Assembly (NCBI RefSeq): GCF_963678635.1
Contig: NC_087068.1
Span: forward strand, 39,579,649-39,643,648
DNA from: Symsagittifera roscoffensis
Lineage: Eukaryota; Xenacoelomorpha; Acoela; Convolutidae
DNA: 64,000 bases
Direction of reading: 5' to 3'
Shown here: positions 46,509 through 58,410 of the stretch, in pieces
Layout: each line of letters opens with the position of its first letter
Position numbering within the stretch: position 1 is the first letter of the stretch
Notes under the pieces: model-generated
The model's input: the letters and a program-made list of their open reading frames with translations, nothing else
Told to the model about the DNA's origin: nothing
Database searches by the model: none
Program-made: the position numbers and the translations under genes

Positions 46509-46912
46509 AGTAGAAGAGTAAGCTGATCAGAGGGGGTTAATTGTTGAACCCCATGTTTTCAGATAGGGAATAGAGCATCCTGTCACCAACCTATGTATTA
46601 AGACGCGGAATAGGTATCCTATGTATTAAGATAGGAAATATGTTTGCCAATGTATTAAGATAGACAATGGTAAGATTTCAGTGCGATAGTAAGGTTCAAA
46701 AAAATTTCTCGGCGCTCGATTTTACCATGTTTTAAGATAGTGTATAGATTTCTCTACATAATAGTAATAGTCATTCAATGTATTAAGATCAGTTTTGCCA
46801 TGATACAAGTTTTGACATGGTAAGATGGTAAGTTTCATAAAGTTTTTTGCACCCAAATTTTAGGAGATCGATTTTGCTGATACTTGCTTTTCTTAGCTAA
46901 CTCCTACGGTTA
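46509..46912 (+). repeat. Polinton left terminal inverted repeat
   Basis: Imperfect inverse of 62170-62540 over about 400 bases. Shared blocks, reading inward: AGTAGAA.AGT.AGCTGATC, repeated CTATGTATTAAGATAGG units, TTCTCGGCGC, ATTCAATGTATTAAGATCAG and TTCTTAGCTAACTC. The repeated GTATTAAGATAGGGAATAGG-like units form a short internal minisatellite. Confidence 0.85.
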
Positions 46913-47156
46913 ATATGTTTTGATTATTAGTTTAAATTTTTGAAACTATGAGAAAACTATCTGAAGCTATATCAAAACTTCGAGATTGAAAATCAATTTT
47001 TTTTAGAAAAAAACATAAATTCAAAATCTGAAATATATAAATCACTGGTTCGTATAATCTTTTTACCAAATTTTTGCAGATAGTTAATCAATACTGAAAA
47101 AAAACTAAAATATCATTTATTTGCAAATTCAAAGTCTTCGTGTGTAGTCCGTCGTC

Positions 47157-48128
47157 CTAAACTTGTCTTTTCTGGTAAAAGTAGTTTAATCCTTTCTTTG
47201 TTTGCTCGTATATAGCAACCATATGATTTATGTTTCTAAGTCCTCTGTTTGTTGAAGTCAAGTTGATTGCTTCTTCAAGCACGTTCCTGTATTTTGCCAT
47301 AGGACCATCAACGGATTCCTCTAGAGCTCTCTTATTCAGTCTTTTGCAGCTAATTTTCATCTTGTCTGATTTGTTGCCATAGCAACAATAAGCTTTGCTG
47401 CATGAATATAGCACCTCCGTACACCTAAATTCTTCATTAAACAGTCCAGGCTCTCGTTTATCATGTTTTTTTTTGTGAACGCTACAACATGTTCTGGGAA
47501 AAAACTTGTTTTTGATTCTGCTCAAATGAATCTCTGCAATCATTTTCTTTCAATTTTTCCCAGTCACTTATTTGTTTTTTCGAACAAATACAGTCATACA
47601 AACTTTTTTCAGCAAGAGCTAAACACAACAAATCTGAGTCCATTTTTAATTCTTCAAACCTATTTATATCACAAAACTTCTCAAAAACTGCAGTAAATTT
47701 CAGCTTTGCATACTGCTGAATAAAAAATCAGACTATTGTGGGTTTTTTGTGCTCGATTGTTGACTTAAGTAATTCAATCTCGTACAAGTTCTTCTGAACA
47801 GTGTTCAATCGTTTGAAAAGTGGTTCATTAATTGCTTTGTGTGTTTTCGCATCATTCAAATGCTTTGTGGTCGTATGTCTCAATTTACCGATTATCTGAT
47901 AACCATAGGATGAACTACCAAAAAATTTCATAGTTTCTGCAACAACACCGGATGAAGGGTTTTCATCTCCTTTCCTTCTAGCATCAACAACTGAGTGAAA
48001 AACTTGTTGAAGTATTTTGGAGGGAGATACTGTACAAAGCGATAAACACTGCAAACCATGTTCCATATAGAAATTGAAGAGAGGAGTAATGATGAAGCAT
48101 TTTCTGGTTTGAAACTAGATATAAGCAT
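47157..48128 (-). pseudogene. Polinton protein-primed DNA polymerase B, C-terminal part (decayed)
   Basis: Three pieces in order on the minus strand. At 47728-48066, DARRKGDENPSSGVVAETMK is followed by FFGSSSYGYQI, the polymerase motif B (K...NSxYG) with Asn changed to Ser. Around 47620-47660, FEELKMDSDLLCLALAEK is motif C, normally DTDS, here DSDL. At 47157-47543, LNKRALEESVDGPMAKYR, EEAINLTSTNRGLR and YEQTKKGLNYFY form the characteristic C-terminal end of Maverick polymerases. In the family this enzyme replicates the linear element from a protein primer. The N-terminal exonuclease part is missing or unrecognisable. Stops and frameshifts show it is dead. Confidence 0.8.
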
Positions 48129-48556
48129 TCGCTGAGAATGCTTCAGATGATCATTTTCAATGGCTTAATTTGCATATACTTCACAATAGTTTATCTTCCA
48201 ACTTCAGTAATTTTGAAAAATTGAGGAAAATTAGCTCATCTGGAACCACTAAGTCACACTGAATATATCAATAAAGAGATCCATCTCTTATTTTTTTCCA
48301 GTAAAGATTCAGTAGAGAGAGGTTTTTGTAGGAAAGTTGGATCAAAAATGATTCTTAAAAATTTTGTTCTTTTTTTTTGAAAAATTGCCCCCCTCACATT
48401 CCCACATATAATCGATTTCGTATGCTTTTTAGCGAATATACTCCCAACTCAAGTCATCATCTCTCTCATTTTGTTTCTTCTCTCATTTTCGTTATCGCTC
48501 AATAAGGGAAGAGTTTTTTGGCAGGGAGAGAAGAGATAATAACATCCCATTGTTTC

Positions 48557-48799
48557 TGTCATCCGGTACGGATCAAAATTCTTATCATCGTTGTTATTTT
48601 TTAATTTGATTAACATAATTATATATGGTTTGGTCAGTTGACCTTGATACGGCTGCATGCAGACTTAAGTCCATGAGGAAGTCTCAGACGATAATTTATG
48701 TTTCTGAACAACAGCTGTTTTTATCAAACTCACATAAAGACTACGGTTATCAATCCGTTCGGATTCATTATAATCACGCTCATAAATTGAGTTATGACA
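48557..48799 (+). repeat. Left LTR of the Ty3/gypsy-like element
   Basis: Starts TGTCATCCGG and ends GAGTTATGACA (TGTC...GACA). Diverged from the right LTR by many substitutions and small indels, so the insertion is old. Confidence 0.85.
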
Positions 48800-49873
48800 T
48801 GGCGCAGCCAACAGGATACTCAAAAAACCCGCTGAATTTTGACCCATTCTGGGAGAAAACCTCAGCAGAACCACCACTGGAATGGTCGAAAGGGGCAGCG
48901 ATTTTTGAGATGGCAGTAACTGCCAAAGACGGGATTGAAGTAATTAATCTTCAAAGAAATAAACCTCCGCTCATCGAGTCCACAGAATCGATATACGAGG
49001 TCGAAATAAATGGAGCAACAGAAGCTCAAAAGAGAAATCGGGAGGTTTGCAACCAAGAAAAGAGAGTTGGTTGCGAGAACCACGTGTTGAAAGCCGGAGA
49101 AAAGCGAGTCCTATGCAACTCGTTCCGATGGGATGAAGCAGACGCTAAAGTAAAAAGCTACATTTTTTTGCCTGTGAGCCGAGGGCCAATGTCAAACTCA
49201 GCAAAAACACCCAGGCCTAGTGCTACACGCGGTTACAACAAGAGAACTAATTACGACTCTAAAAGACATATTCGTAACAAGCAGAATTGTCTAGTTCGAA
49301 AGATACAACTTTATCTGCAGAAAACAAAAGAAAGCGGAAAGTCTGGAACATTTTCACGCTGATCTGGTCAAGTTGGCTTCAACAGCTGATTGCAGGGACA
49401 GAGAAGACGAGTGGGTGCGAGACTTGTTCACGGCACACATGCAAAATGAAAAGATTGCCGAAGAGTTACTCGCGCAAACAAGAAGCCCACAAGATGCGTA
49501 TGAGTATTCAATACGCAGAGAAAAGGGGATGGAACATAGTCGCACAATGAAAACAAATCGGTTCTCAAACCAAGTAACAGCAACAAAACAGGAACCGGTA
49601 CACTGTATCAACACACGGGGACGAAGTAATTTTTCAAACAATCAGATATCTCAAAGAGGCCGCGGAAAGTTTCGGGGACGCGTATATCCTCGAGGTCAAC
49701 AATATGCAAAAAGTCAGTCTCAACAACAAAGAAATCAATACTCCAACACTCAAAAGCAATGCTATAAATGCGGTAACCAATTCGGACAAAATCACTTGCA
49801 ATCATGTTACGCAAAGGATAAATTTTGTTCTAAATCCGCCAAACGGGGCCCTTTTGCCAAAGTGTGTCGCTGA
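48799..49873 (+). pseudogene. Gag of the Ty3/gypsy-like element (frameshifted)
   Basis: The ATG at 48799 overlaps the last LTR base and the PBS. The first part runs to 49362 (MAQPTGYSKNPLNFDPFWEK, WSKGAAIFEMAVTAKDGIEV). The C-terminal part is in another frame at 49373-49873, with a RREKGMEH block. A nucleocapsid tail CYKCGNQFGQNHLQSC is followed by a second knuckle, CSKSAKRGPFAKVC, in which one Cys and the His are lost (Ser and Pro). Gag forms the particle and binds RNA in the family. Confidence 0.75.
48800..48811 (+). promoter_or_regulatory. Primer-binding site
   Basis: TGGCGCAGCCAA directly follows the LTR. TGG is the complement of a tRNA CCA end. The same TGGCGCAG type is usual in Ty3/gypsy elements; the tRNA is not identified. 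Confidence 0.6.
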
Positions 49874-49899
49874 GGAAATGTTAACTATCTGGTAGACCG

Positions 49900-52143
49900 C
49901 AAAAACGAAGAAAAACCAGAAGAAACCGATACAGAGAGTCAAGGAACAGAACTCGATCCAATCGCGTTTGCTGATTTTACGTCAAAAATGGTTGAAATGA
50001 GTATCACGTCGATAACTTTTCAGTGATGGCAATACCAGAAGCATTTGCAATAAAACACGCAACAAATTTGTCCGAGGATGATTAAAATGGGCTCATCATT
50101 AAACTGAAGACAAAAACAGAAGAATTATTTGCAATTGCCGACTCCGGTAGCCCAATGTCGTTTCTGAACTAAAAACCGCCCGGCGGTTACAAGAGAATGA
50201 CAAATTCGTAATATTGAAACAAATTCCACCGGAAGATACGGCTCGGAATTTTGCATGTTAAAATGGTGAAACAATTGCTTCAAAGGGAAGACTGATCGTA
50301 ACAATTGAATCAAGAGGCCGGAAAATAGGAGCTCCTCCATTCATCGTTGTAGATAAGCAGAAAGCAAACATCATAGGTAGGAACATCCTCCCAAAAAGTG
50401 GAATAAGACTAGTACAAGAAAAACCGAAACCAGGGGACGTTCAGAATATACGTGAACAAGAACAATCAAACCCAGAAATCAAACAATGGGTAAAAGATAA
50501 CCATCCACAACTATGCATTCGTGTTGACAAGTCAAGAAACCACGTAATGCGGACACAATTAAAAAAGATTTTTTTTTCGGTACAGCAGAAGGGACGCCGT
50601 GTCAAGGTTCATCTACAAGAACGAGTAGAAAAAGAACTCAACAATCACATTCATCAAAAACACATAAAAAATTGGATAAATGTTCAAATCGACAATTCAA
50701 TAGTCCAATTGTGATTACCGTAAAAAAAGACCAGACGGTGAAATTGCGCTACACTCAAAAAAGATAAATCAAATGTATTCAAAAAAATAAATATCAAATG
50801 CGTAACTTCGATCTACTATTAGACAACATAGCACAGGTGATCAAATCGAACAATAATCAGCAAAGTCTATTCTCAACACTAGATTTGCGTTACGCGTATT
50901 CACATATCCCGCTGGACAAGCCAACTCGGGAACAAGGCAATTTCAGTTTGATTGGTGGCAATGCTACAGGAACCTACCAACTTTAAACTGGGTTTTACGG
51001 CCTCACGGAAATGCAAGCTGAATCTCAAAAGGCCATTGATCTCACACTTACAAGTTGTTGAAACACCTACGCATATTTAGACGACATATTGATTGTAACC
51101 AAGGGATTGATGGATAACACAAACAAAAACTACAAACGATTCTGGAAAGATTAGATGGTGTAAATCTCGCCATATCATTGGACAAACGTAAGCTTGCTTG
51201 TAAACAAGTTGAGTGGCTAGGATACACTATAAAGAGTGAGGGCACTATAACTTTAATAAGAAAAACAGAGACAGATGAACTCTCCTCCAAGAACCTTCGA
51301 ACAACTAAAAAGCTTCACGGGATCTGGACACCATCTCACCAGGTAGATCCCAAATTTAGTCCAAACCGCAGCAGCCTTGAGGCCAGTATTGAAAAACACA
51401 CAGATAAACGAACCGATTAATTGGAAACCGGAACACAATACATCATTTGAAAACATTAAAAAACTAGTCTCTGAAATAACACATAACAAACGTTTTGACC
51501 AACATCTACAGACACGTATAAAAATTGATGCTTCTACATCAGGATTAGGGTAGTCGCTTGAACAATTTTTACCAGAAAGTTGGGTGGCAATAGCCTATGC
51601 ATCAAGATTTTCAAATTCCCTCGAGGAAAAGTATTCAGACAACGAGCTCGAGTTACTCTGTGTAGTGTGGGCAATTGAACACAACAAATACTATCTGTAC
51701 GGGATGCATTTCACCGTCGTCGCAGACCATCAAGTTTTGATTAGCGTATAAGCGCAAGCGAAAGATCAAAAACCAGTCAGAGTAGATTAAACAGACGGAT
51801 TGATCGACTAATCCCATTTCACTTCAATATCAAACATTCAGCAGGCAACAAAAAGGAGCTAATAGACTATATGTCACGAAATCAAGTTGGATTGGCAAAA
51901 CCCCCAAGCGAGTATGATGACGAATTTGTTGTTGCATCAATTAATACATTCATAAATAACTTGGAGGTGATTGACAACGTCATTCTTAGTAAGGTAGCCA
52001 ATCAGAATCTGGCACCTTGTCAGCTGATCAAAAACGCGCGCCTCACAAAGCCACCTCTGCCAGCTGAAATTATGCACGATCTGCAACAATGGTCGGAGGA
52101 TGAAGTTTCGATCAACCAACGGCAACAACTACAACCACAATAA
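49900..52143 (+). pseudogene. Protease, reverse transcriptase and RNase H of the Ty3/gypsy-like element
   Basis: Protease: FAIADSGSPMSFLN, with the DSG active site at 50140-50148. RT: STLDLRYAYSHIPLDKPTRE at 50875-50934 and YLDDILIV with the catalytic box at 51074-51097. RNase H: DASTSGLG near 51525, NELELLCVVWAIEHNKYYLY near 51642 and a VVADHQ strand near 51720. A 90-codon C-terminal piece (MSRNQVGLAKPPSEYDDEF and on) ends at 52143. Several stops and frameshifts. In the family these domains mature the polyprotein and copy RNA to DNA. Confidence 0.8.
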
Positions 52144-52228
52144 ATTGGAGCAGACAAGACATCAAAACAAACATCACAAACGCAACATAACAATAAGTAT
52201 AGATTAAATAAACAATAGGTATAAAGGA

Positions 52229-52663
52229 ATGCAAACATCCACCGACAAAGACATTAGCAAACGACTGAAAATAGTAGCAAGAAAAACGATCCGAATGGCA
52301 ACTATAGTAAAAGATCCCAAAACTTTCCAACAAAAACATAAAACAATCGACGGGAGAATTTTAACATACACACCACTTACAGCATGAGTACAGGCTTTCG
52401 GGAAATTATCTAGACTTTTAGGGAATGGTGGGATTGCTTTTGTACCTAATCCATTAATCTACGGACTGTGTTGACCATCACGGTTGAAAGACTACGTAGC
52501 TTACAAATCGGCAAAGAGACCAGGACCTTGTCTTTGTTTTTTAGACATCGAGGACCCAACGGCGCCTCAGCATAGTATGTTCCAAGAGGATGAACAAACA
52601 TGGCTGACAAGAAAAATGACAAGAAAAGAGCAAACAACGCTAGAGGAGCAGAGCAACAAATAA
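52229..52663 (+). pseudogene. Unrecognised ORF of the Ty3-like element (two in-frame TGA)
   Basis: A single frame of 144 codons from ATG at 52229 to TAA at 52661, broken only by TGA at 52385 and 52472. It reads MQTSTDKDISKRLKIVARKT, then LLGNGGIAFVPNPLIYG and LCFLDIEDPTAPQHS. So few breaks in 144 codons suggest a former coding region. It lies where integrase would normally follow RNase H, but no HHCC or DDE pattern is visible. Function unknown. Confidence 0.45.
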
Positions 52664-53433
52664 AGCAGCCCAACCAACCGGTGGAGCAAGCCAATGGGGA
52701 AGAGGACAAGTGGACGTCTGTGCGACAAACCGCGAGGATTGAGTCTATCCTCACTAGAGAAAAGCACAAAAATTCAGACCCCAACCAAGGAAACAACCAC
52801 CCATAGTGACACGGAGAGCAACAAGTCTTCAAATTCAGAAGCAGCCGAACCATCACCCAAAAGGGTTAACCAAGAAAAAACACCGCCAGCAACAACCTCA
52901 ACTTCAGCGAACATGGCACCATCGAGACGCTTCAGTCGCCAACGTCACTCAACCTTGGCCAAAGCGTTTGAGGACCCCATCCCAATAAATACCACCGAAG
53001 AATCAACCACACACAAAAGCCGGTGAAATTCAACATTGATTCGCCACATGATCAGATATAAAAACCGATGAAACCAAGCCTCAAATTGCTCATTCAGGAA
53101 ACGGGCTTTACGGACAAAACACCCGAGTACCAGGCGTGCATGAATTTTCTGGAGGCGATCAGCCCGGAAAACAAGGCTAAGCAAACGGAAGTTATCGACT
53201 TCATTTCGTCAGATGAAAGCTCGAACAAAGTGGACATTTTCTATATTGAAAATAAGAAAAGCAGCAAGGAAGCGGACAACACCACAAAAAAGGATGCCAC
53301 ACAAGAGAAACACAAAAAACTTGAAGATGATAACAACAAACAAGAAGTGGAAGAAACGTTGAAACAACGAACAATAGGCAAGAGGGAGAAAATGCACAAA
53401 CAGTCCTCAAAGGACTATAAAACTCAAAATTGA
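52600..53433 (+). pseudogene. Second unrecognised ORF of the Ty3-like element (frameshifted)
   Basis: Pieces at 52600-52806 (MADKKNDKKRANNARGAEQQ), about 52800-53026 (Ser/Glu-rich, then RRFSRQRHSTLAKAFEDPIP) and 53068-53433 (MKPSLKLLIQETGFTDKTPE, EAISPENKAKQ, then a Lys/Glu-rich coiled-coil-like end). The N-terminus is hydrophilic and the last piece may be helical. It overlaps the previous ORF by 64 bases and ends just before the polypurine tract. No known domain. Confidence 0.4.
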
Positions 53434-53449
53434 AATTTTAAACTTTTCT

Positions 53450-53461
53450 AAGAAGAGGGAG
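53450..53461 (+). promoter_or_regulatory. Polypurine tract
   Basis: AAGAAGAGGGAG abuts the right LTR, as expected for plus-strand priming. Confidence 0.7.
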
Positions 53462-53707
53462 TGTCATCCGGTTTGGATCGATAAACTTATCATCGTTGTT
53501 ATTTATTAATTTGATAAACATAGTTATTTTTATATTGTTTGTTCAGTTGACCTTGAGACGGCTGCATGCCGACTTAAGTCCATGAGCAAGTCTCAGGCGA
53601 TAATTTATCTTTCTGAACAACAGCTGTTTTATCGATCTCTTATAAAGACAACGTGGATCAATCCGTTGGGATTCATTATAATCACGCTCATACATTGAGT
53701 TATTACA
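53462..53707 (+). repeat. Right LTR of the Ty3/gypsy-like element
   Basis: Starts TGTCATCCGGTTTGG and ends TTGAGTTATTACA. Partner of 48557-48799. Confidence 0.85.
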
Positions 53708-53712
53708 GCTTC

Positions 53713-56570
53713 AAACACTATTTTGCAGTGATCGCATAATCCATCATAATTAAAACAATCAATATTCTTCTGATTTCCAGATTTGAGGAAGCTCTCAATT
53801 CTGCAATCTGGTTTTGTTTTTTTGTTGATTGCTTAGAAGTTGACGGTCAAAGCTTCTTGGTCACGTGATATTTCATTACTTGCTTATTTTAAGTGAAATA
53901 CCTACAATCAGGACCATAAATAATTCCTTTAGAACAATTCTTCCGGTGTCGAGCTGCATGCGCCCTAACATACATGTTTTCACAGTTTCATCACTGCCTT
54001 TGCTCGTTTCGCCTCAGAAACGGCCTACAAAAAATGGGAGAATTGTTAATTATCAAAATAAAGAAAATAGTACATGAAACAAGGGGAGATTTGTTATGTC
54101 CCAAAAAAATATTTACTGATTTATACTTAATTTGAGTTTTTTGGGTATTGTATAGAGCAATTGTTTTTAGCGTAAAAGTAATTAAGAATTAATTTAATTT
54201 GATTGCTGTCTCTTAACAAAAAGTAACCAAGCAAATTTGCTATCAAGCTACCAGAGTTGACCAATACAAAAATTGATTTAAAATTTGTTTTTACCAATTA
54301 TTTGAAAATTGTCCACCAAAAACACTTGAGTTTACTCAAAATACTCTACAATAGTAAAGAAAACAAATTCATTTGGCTTTCCTATTGATAAAATAGACGT
54401 TGAATTTTTTTTCACACAATTTGTGGACGTTTATGTTGTCCAAAAAAGAGTTCTCCGACTTAGTAAAGTTTTTTTCAGGGAAACTTACCCAATCAAAGAG
54501 TTTGTTTTTGATCCACATTTTGCGAATGAAAGCTTCAAACTTATCGCTCAATCACGCCTGACTAGGAATGAAGTTTTATTTTTTCTAGAAAATTTGAAAT
54601 TAATCAAAAGTTTGTAGGATTTTTTATCAAAAGTTTTTTCATTCCTTGCCGATACCCAAATTTGTAAAAACTTAGAAAAATTTTTTTAATTGCATTTCTC
54701 TAAAGTTGTTCAAAGTTCAAAATCCCGCATGAACTAGTGTGGAATAAATTTACCTGAGATTTGCTTTCCTCTCAAATCTACATCAAATAAAAAAAAATGA
54801 CAATATACACAAAAATCAGCAGTTGTTCTTTGATTACATACAAGAGTTTTTAATTACTTGATGAAAAATTGCGGGAATGCTACTTGTTCCAATTTTTTTC
54901 TTTTGTTTTTGTATCGGCAATATTTTTCTTTTTTTTTGCAGCAAACAACTTGTGGTCAATTATTACAAAAGATGAAGATGAAGGCTTCTGAGAAACAATG
55001 ACGCCTCAAAACACCCCTCTACAACAGCCATCATTAATGGAACCTCGTCCAGCTCTGCGTTCTATAGAGAACTTCCAAAACTCTTCTACTGCTCGACATT
55101 TTTTTGATTGAATATGTTTATAAATAAATGATGCTCGATATATATTTCGTTTTTCGTAATTAATTAATTTTTTCAGTTTTCATTCAAATTATGAAAACAG
55201 ATGAGAAGTTCAGGGTGAACCTTTGAAAAATAGTTTAGTACAGTTTAAGGTTGTTTGCCTAATTTGCACACGTGTTAGAAAACTTGATTAAAATTGATCT
55301 TATATTAGAAAAAAAACACTAGCAAAAATTGTACACAAGTATAAAATACCCGATGGGTTTTTGCATGTTGTCAAAAAAACTCAAGCAAATTTCTTATTTT
55401 GTAGGAAAAAATTAACACACTCTTCTTTTTTTTGTAAAACAAACTGTAACAGTTGTCGTATTTTGTCAAAAAATTTGAAACACTTTCAGCATCTTGTCAA
55501 AAAAAAATTTAACCACTTTTCGCTTTTTGTCGAGAAAATTGAAACCCTTTTAGCATCCTTTCAAAAAATTTAACCACTTTCCACTTATTGTCGAGAAAAT
55601 TGAAATGCTTTTCACATCTTCTCAAAAAAAATGAAACATTTTAAACATTTTTCTAGAAAAAATTGACATGATCACAATTTACAAATCCATTACTGCCAAT
55701 AAAACAGATAATTGTTTCAAACAAATCATGTTAGTATTTTGAGTTTTGTACTTTACGAACTCTTTCCAGATAAGCTGAACCGATAATTTGCGTGGAAGAT
55801 AGTTTCGGTTAGAATTTAAAAAGTGACTTTGAAGTATTTTGCGTAACAGTCTTTTCTATGCAAAACTTGGCGTTTTTTCTACTCCTTTCGTTTTCAAATT
55901 GCGATGAGCAGCGCGGTGAAGTTGATTAAAAATTTTGCCAGCCGATGAACTAACCTTCGAAAAAAATATGTTTTAAATCAGAGTGCAAAGAAAATCGATA
56001 ACTTGGTATGTGAAAGGAAAAATACCCAATAGTTGAAAAAATTAACCGAAAGTTGAGCCGATCAGAAGTTTGTGGAAATTACAATTTTCCAAATAACAGT
56101 ACGAATTGTGGGCAGAGACACAAAAACTATGGGTTACTATATATTTTTCATAAAAACATTGAAAAAACAAAATAGAAAGAGACACGTAGTAGCAGCCATC
56201 CGGAACAACGATTTTTGCTGAGAAATATCTAAATATTGCTGAGATTTTTGCTGAGAAATATTAATATAGGAAAAATAACATCTACACAATTCCATGTTTT
56301 GAAACTTCAAATAAATTTTCTATTAGTAATCCCATTTATTTTTATGGTTTATTGAATGAATCATATTGTTTATTTTAACCTCAAAATCATTTTTTCTCGT
56401 CATCTGATAACTTTCTTCTCCTATTGAAATTTGTACTCAAGAAAATAAACCAGTCTCAATTATTTTGAATTTTCAAAAAAAAAAACAAGAATTAGGAGGT
56501 TTGAATGGTCCCAAAAATCCTACAGGGAGAAAATTTATTTTGAACTCTGCTTTGAACCATTTAAAAACAA
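53713..56570. other. Polinton interior without recognisable gene
   Basis: Should hold the N-terminal part of the polymerase gene, but I see no exonuclease or TP motif. A degenerate 61-64-base tandem repeat (GTCGAGAAAATTGAAA, TTTAACCACTTT) lies at about 55430-55640. A readable end (NTPLQQPSLMEPRPALRSIE) near 55000-55080 looks like the tail of an unknown Polinton protein. Confidence 0.4.
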
Positions 56571-56574
56571 TGAA

Positions 56575-56763
56575 ATGGACAACTCAAAAAAAGCGAGCAA
56601 GTCTATCTTGGTGAAAATGAAAGAGAAGCGATCTCGGCAATTGGAAAAACTGTTTTTCAAGACCTTGAAAACTTCGGACTCGTTCCTATATTGGGACTCG
56701 CTTCTGACAAGGAGTCAACTATGGATCAAGGACTTGCCAACTGCAACAAAGTGTATGACATAG
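56575..56763 (+). pseudogene. Short ORF in the Polinton (unknown)
   Basis: 62 codons, MDNSKKASKSILVKMKEKRS and on. The basic start looks coding-like, but I do not recognise it. It may be a fragment of a Polinton accessory gene. Confidence 0.25.
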
Positions 56764-57757
56764 CATCTTAAATAGAACACAAGTTTGTGTCACGATCAAG
56801 AAGTACAATGTTAACAAACCTCCCTATATATTCACGTTCGTCTCTTCACTGCAAAAGAGAGTGAAGCAATGAAACAAGTTGCTAATGTCATTTATACTTT
56901 GAACAAACTAAAAGAACTGTCTCAAAATTTGGCAGACTTGATGTTTATTGAGAACTGTAACGCACAAAAAATTGTGTTACTTTTGTTTTTTGTCCGGTAA
57001 TCCAAATAGTTATCCTCAAAATCAATTTTCATTTAATATTCGTCTTTAACAGTATGAGCTAGAACATTGGTTTTTCAAGAATATTACTCTTCAAACTTCA
57101 CAATAAATTGGGACTTTTTCATTTTGCTCTACAAAAAAAGTCCCCAAAAAACTTGCGCAAAAAGTTATAGGATCACAAAAATTACCAAACTTGCAGACTT
57201 TGAACGTACACTCACAAATATCACTTTTTGAGTGGAATCTGCAAAGTGGTACAAGAAAAAATCAGATAGGTTACCAATCCGATACCAAAAAAAAGAACTT
57301 CGTAGAATTGGAAATCATAAGTGATAGAATATCGTAGAAATGGATATCAATGGAAAATAATTCTACAACAGCAAACAGATGAATATGACAAATTATTCGA
57401 TATACTTCCTACTTTTCTAGATTATGTAGAGACATTCAGAAAATCTTGTATCACTATTGACGAATGCAGGTAAAATTGAACGTACAGAAATTGAACGAAA
57501 TTCTAAAAATTTTTGAGATTATAAAACAAGATTTCTCATCAAAAACAAAGAGAAAAACGTATTGCTTCGTACCTGTTTCGTTTTGGAACCGGACATAATT
57601 TTGAAAAAAATGAACTAAACATTTCCATTTGGAGGTCTAATTGGATACGGAAATTCCTACTTGAATAATTCCTATCTGAATAATCTAACTCCTCTATACA
57701 AAAGAAAAATTTTAATTTCAACTAAGGGGTTACATTTGATATCTATCAGCACCACTT

Positions 57758-57931
57758 TTGTTATTGAACGATTTATATAGTAGGGAAAAGTTTGTCTTAA
57801 TTCCGTACTCAGTTTATGAATCACAAAGTACAACTCCGAGAAAACCAAAATTGGAACAAGAAAAAGAGGAGAATGTACGAACAAATTTTGGTTCTTTTTA
57901 CAGCGCTGTAAATGCGAGGTTGATATATGGG
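57758..57931 (+). pseudogene. Polinton accessory protein fragment fused to integrase
   Basis: Reads MLLNDLYSREKFVLIPYSVY, then PKLEQEKEENV and FYSAVNARL. It resembles, from general knowledge, a conserved Polinton ORF of unknown function with a K..LIPY start. It runs without a break into integrase-like sequence (CEKKDIEV), so a deletion has joined two genes. Confidence 0.4.
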
Positions 57932-58380
57932 GAATCAACCTGCGAGAAAAAAGACATTGAAGTGTAATCAACAATTAGTGAAACAAAAGCTCCGTTTGCA
58001 GAGAGAGCATTACAGTCTTTAAAAAAATAAATATATCATTACATTGAAGATCTTGGTGAAAAACTTGCTCCCATACTGGAGCAATTTCATTCTACACTGA
58101 GCTGTCTTAAAAATCGTTCTAATGCAAAATCTTGTATTAAAAATTGTTTATGAGATATACTCAACCAAAATGCAAAATTGGGGATGAGGCGAGAATTTGA
58201 AAAATGATATATAATTCCGAAAAGGATAAAAGCTACCTTTTACAGATGAAATGTTTGAAACTTCGGCAATATCTACAAAAAAACCTCCTACATACATCAT
58301 CGAAGATCTAAAAAAAGAAGAAATTCAGGTAAAGTTTTATAGAAAAAAGCTGAGAAAAGGCTCAGATTGAAGGTAAGTCA
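57932..58380 (+). pseudogene. Polinton retroviral-type integrase, C-terminal half (decayed)
   Basis: CEKKDIEV, a stop, then SETKAPFAERALQSLKK carries the third catalytic residue of the DDE core (Glu in the AER motif). IYHYIEDLGEKLAPILEQFH, then QPKCKIGDEARI and FETSAISTKKPPTYIIEDL are the C-terminal DNA-binding region seen in Maverick integrases. The N-terminal zinc domain and first Asp are missing here. At least four breaks. In the family it joins the transposon ends to the target. Confidence 0.75.
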
Positions 58381-58410
58381 ATTTTTAAATTAATTTTCTA
58401 TCGATCAATT

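Larger units (their letters stand above)
48557..53707 (+). mobile_element. Ty3/gypsy-like LTR retrotransposon nested in the Polinton
   Basis: Full-length 5.15-kb element: LTRs 48557-48799 and 53462-53707, primer-binding site directly after the left LTR, polypurine tract directly before the right LTR, and Gag, protease, RT and RNase H remnants between. Flanks GTTTC (48552-48556) and GCTTC (53708-53712) are a 5-bp target duplication with one change. No integrase domain was found. Many stops, so inactive. Confidence 0.85.

Noticed and set aside
48625-48798. N-terminal extension of the Ty3-like Gag ORF into the LTR
   Set aside because: The frame is open by chance in the LTR. The family start is the ATG at 48799 that overlaps the PBS.
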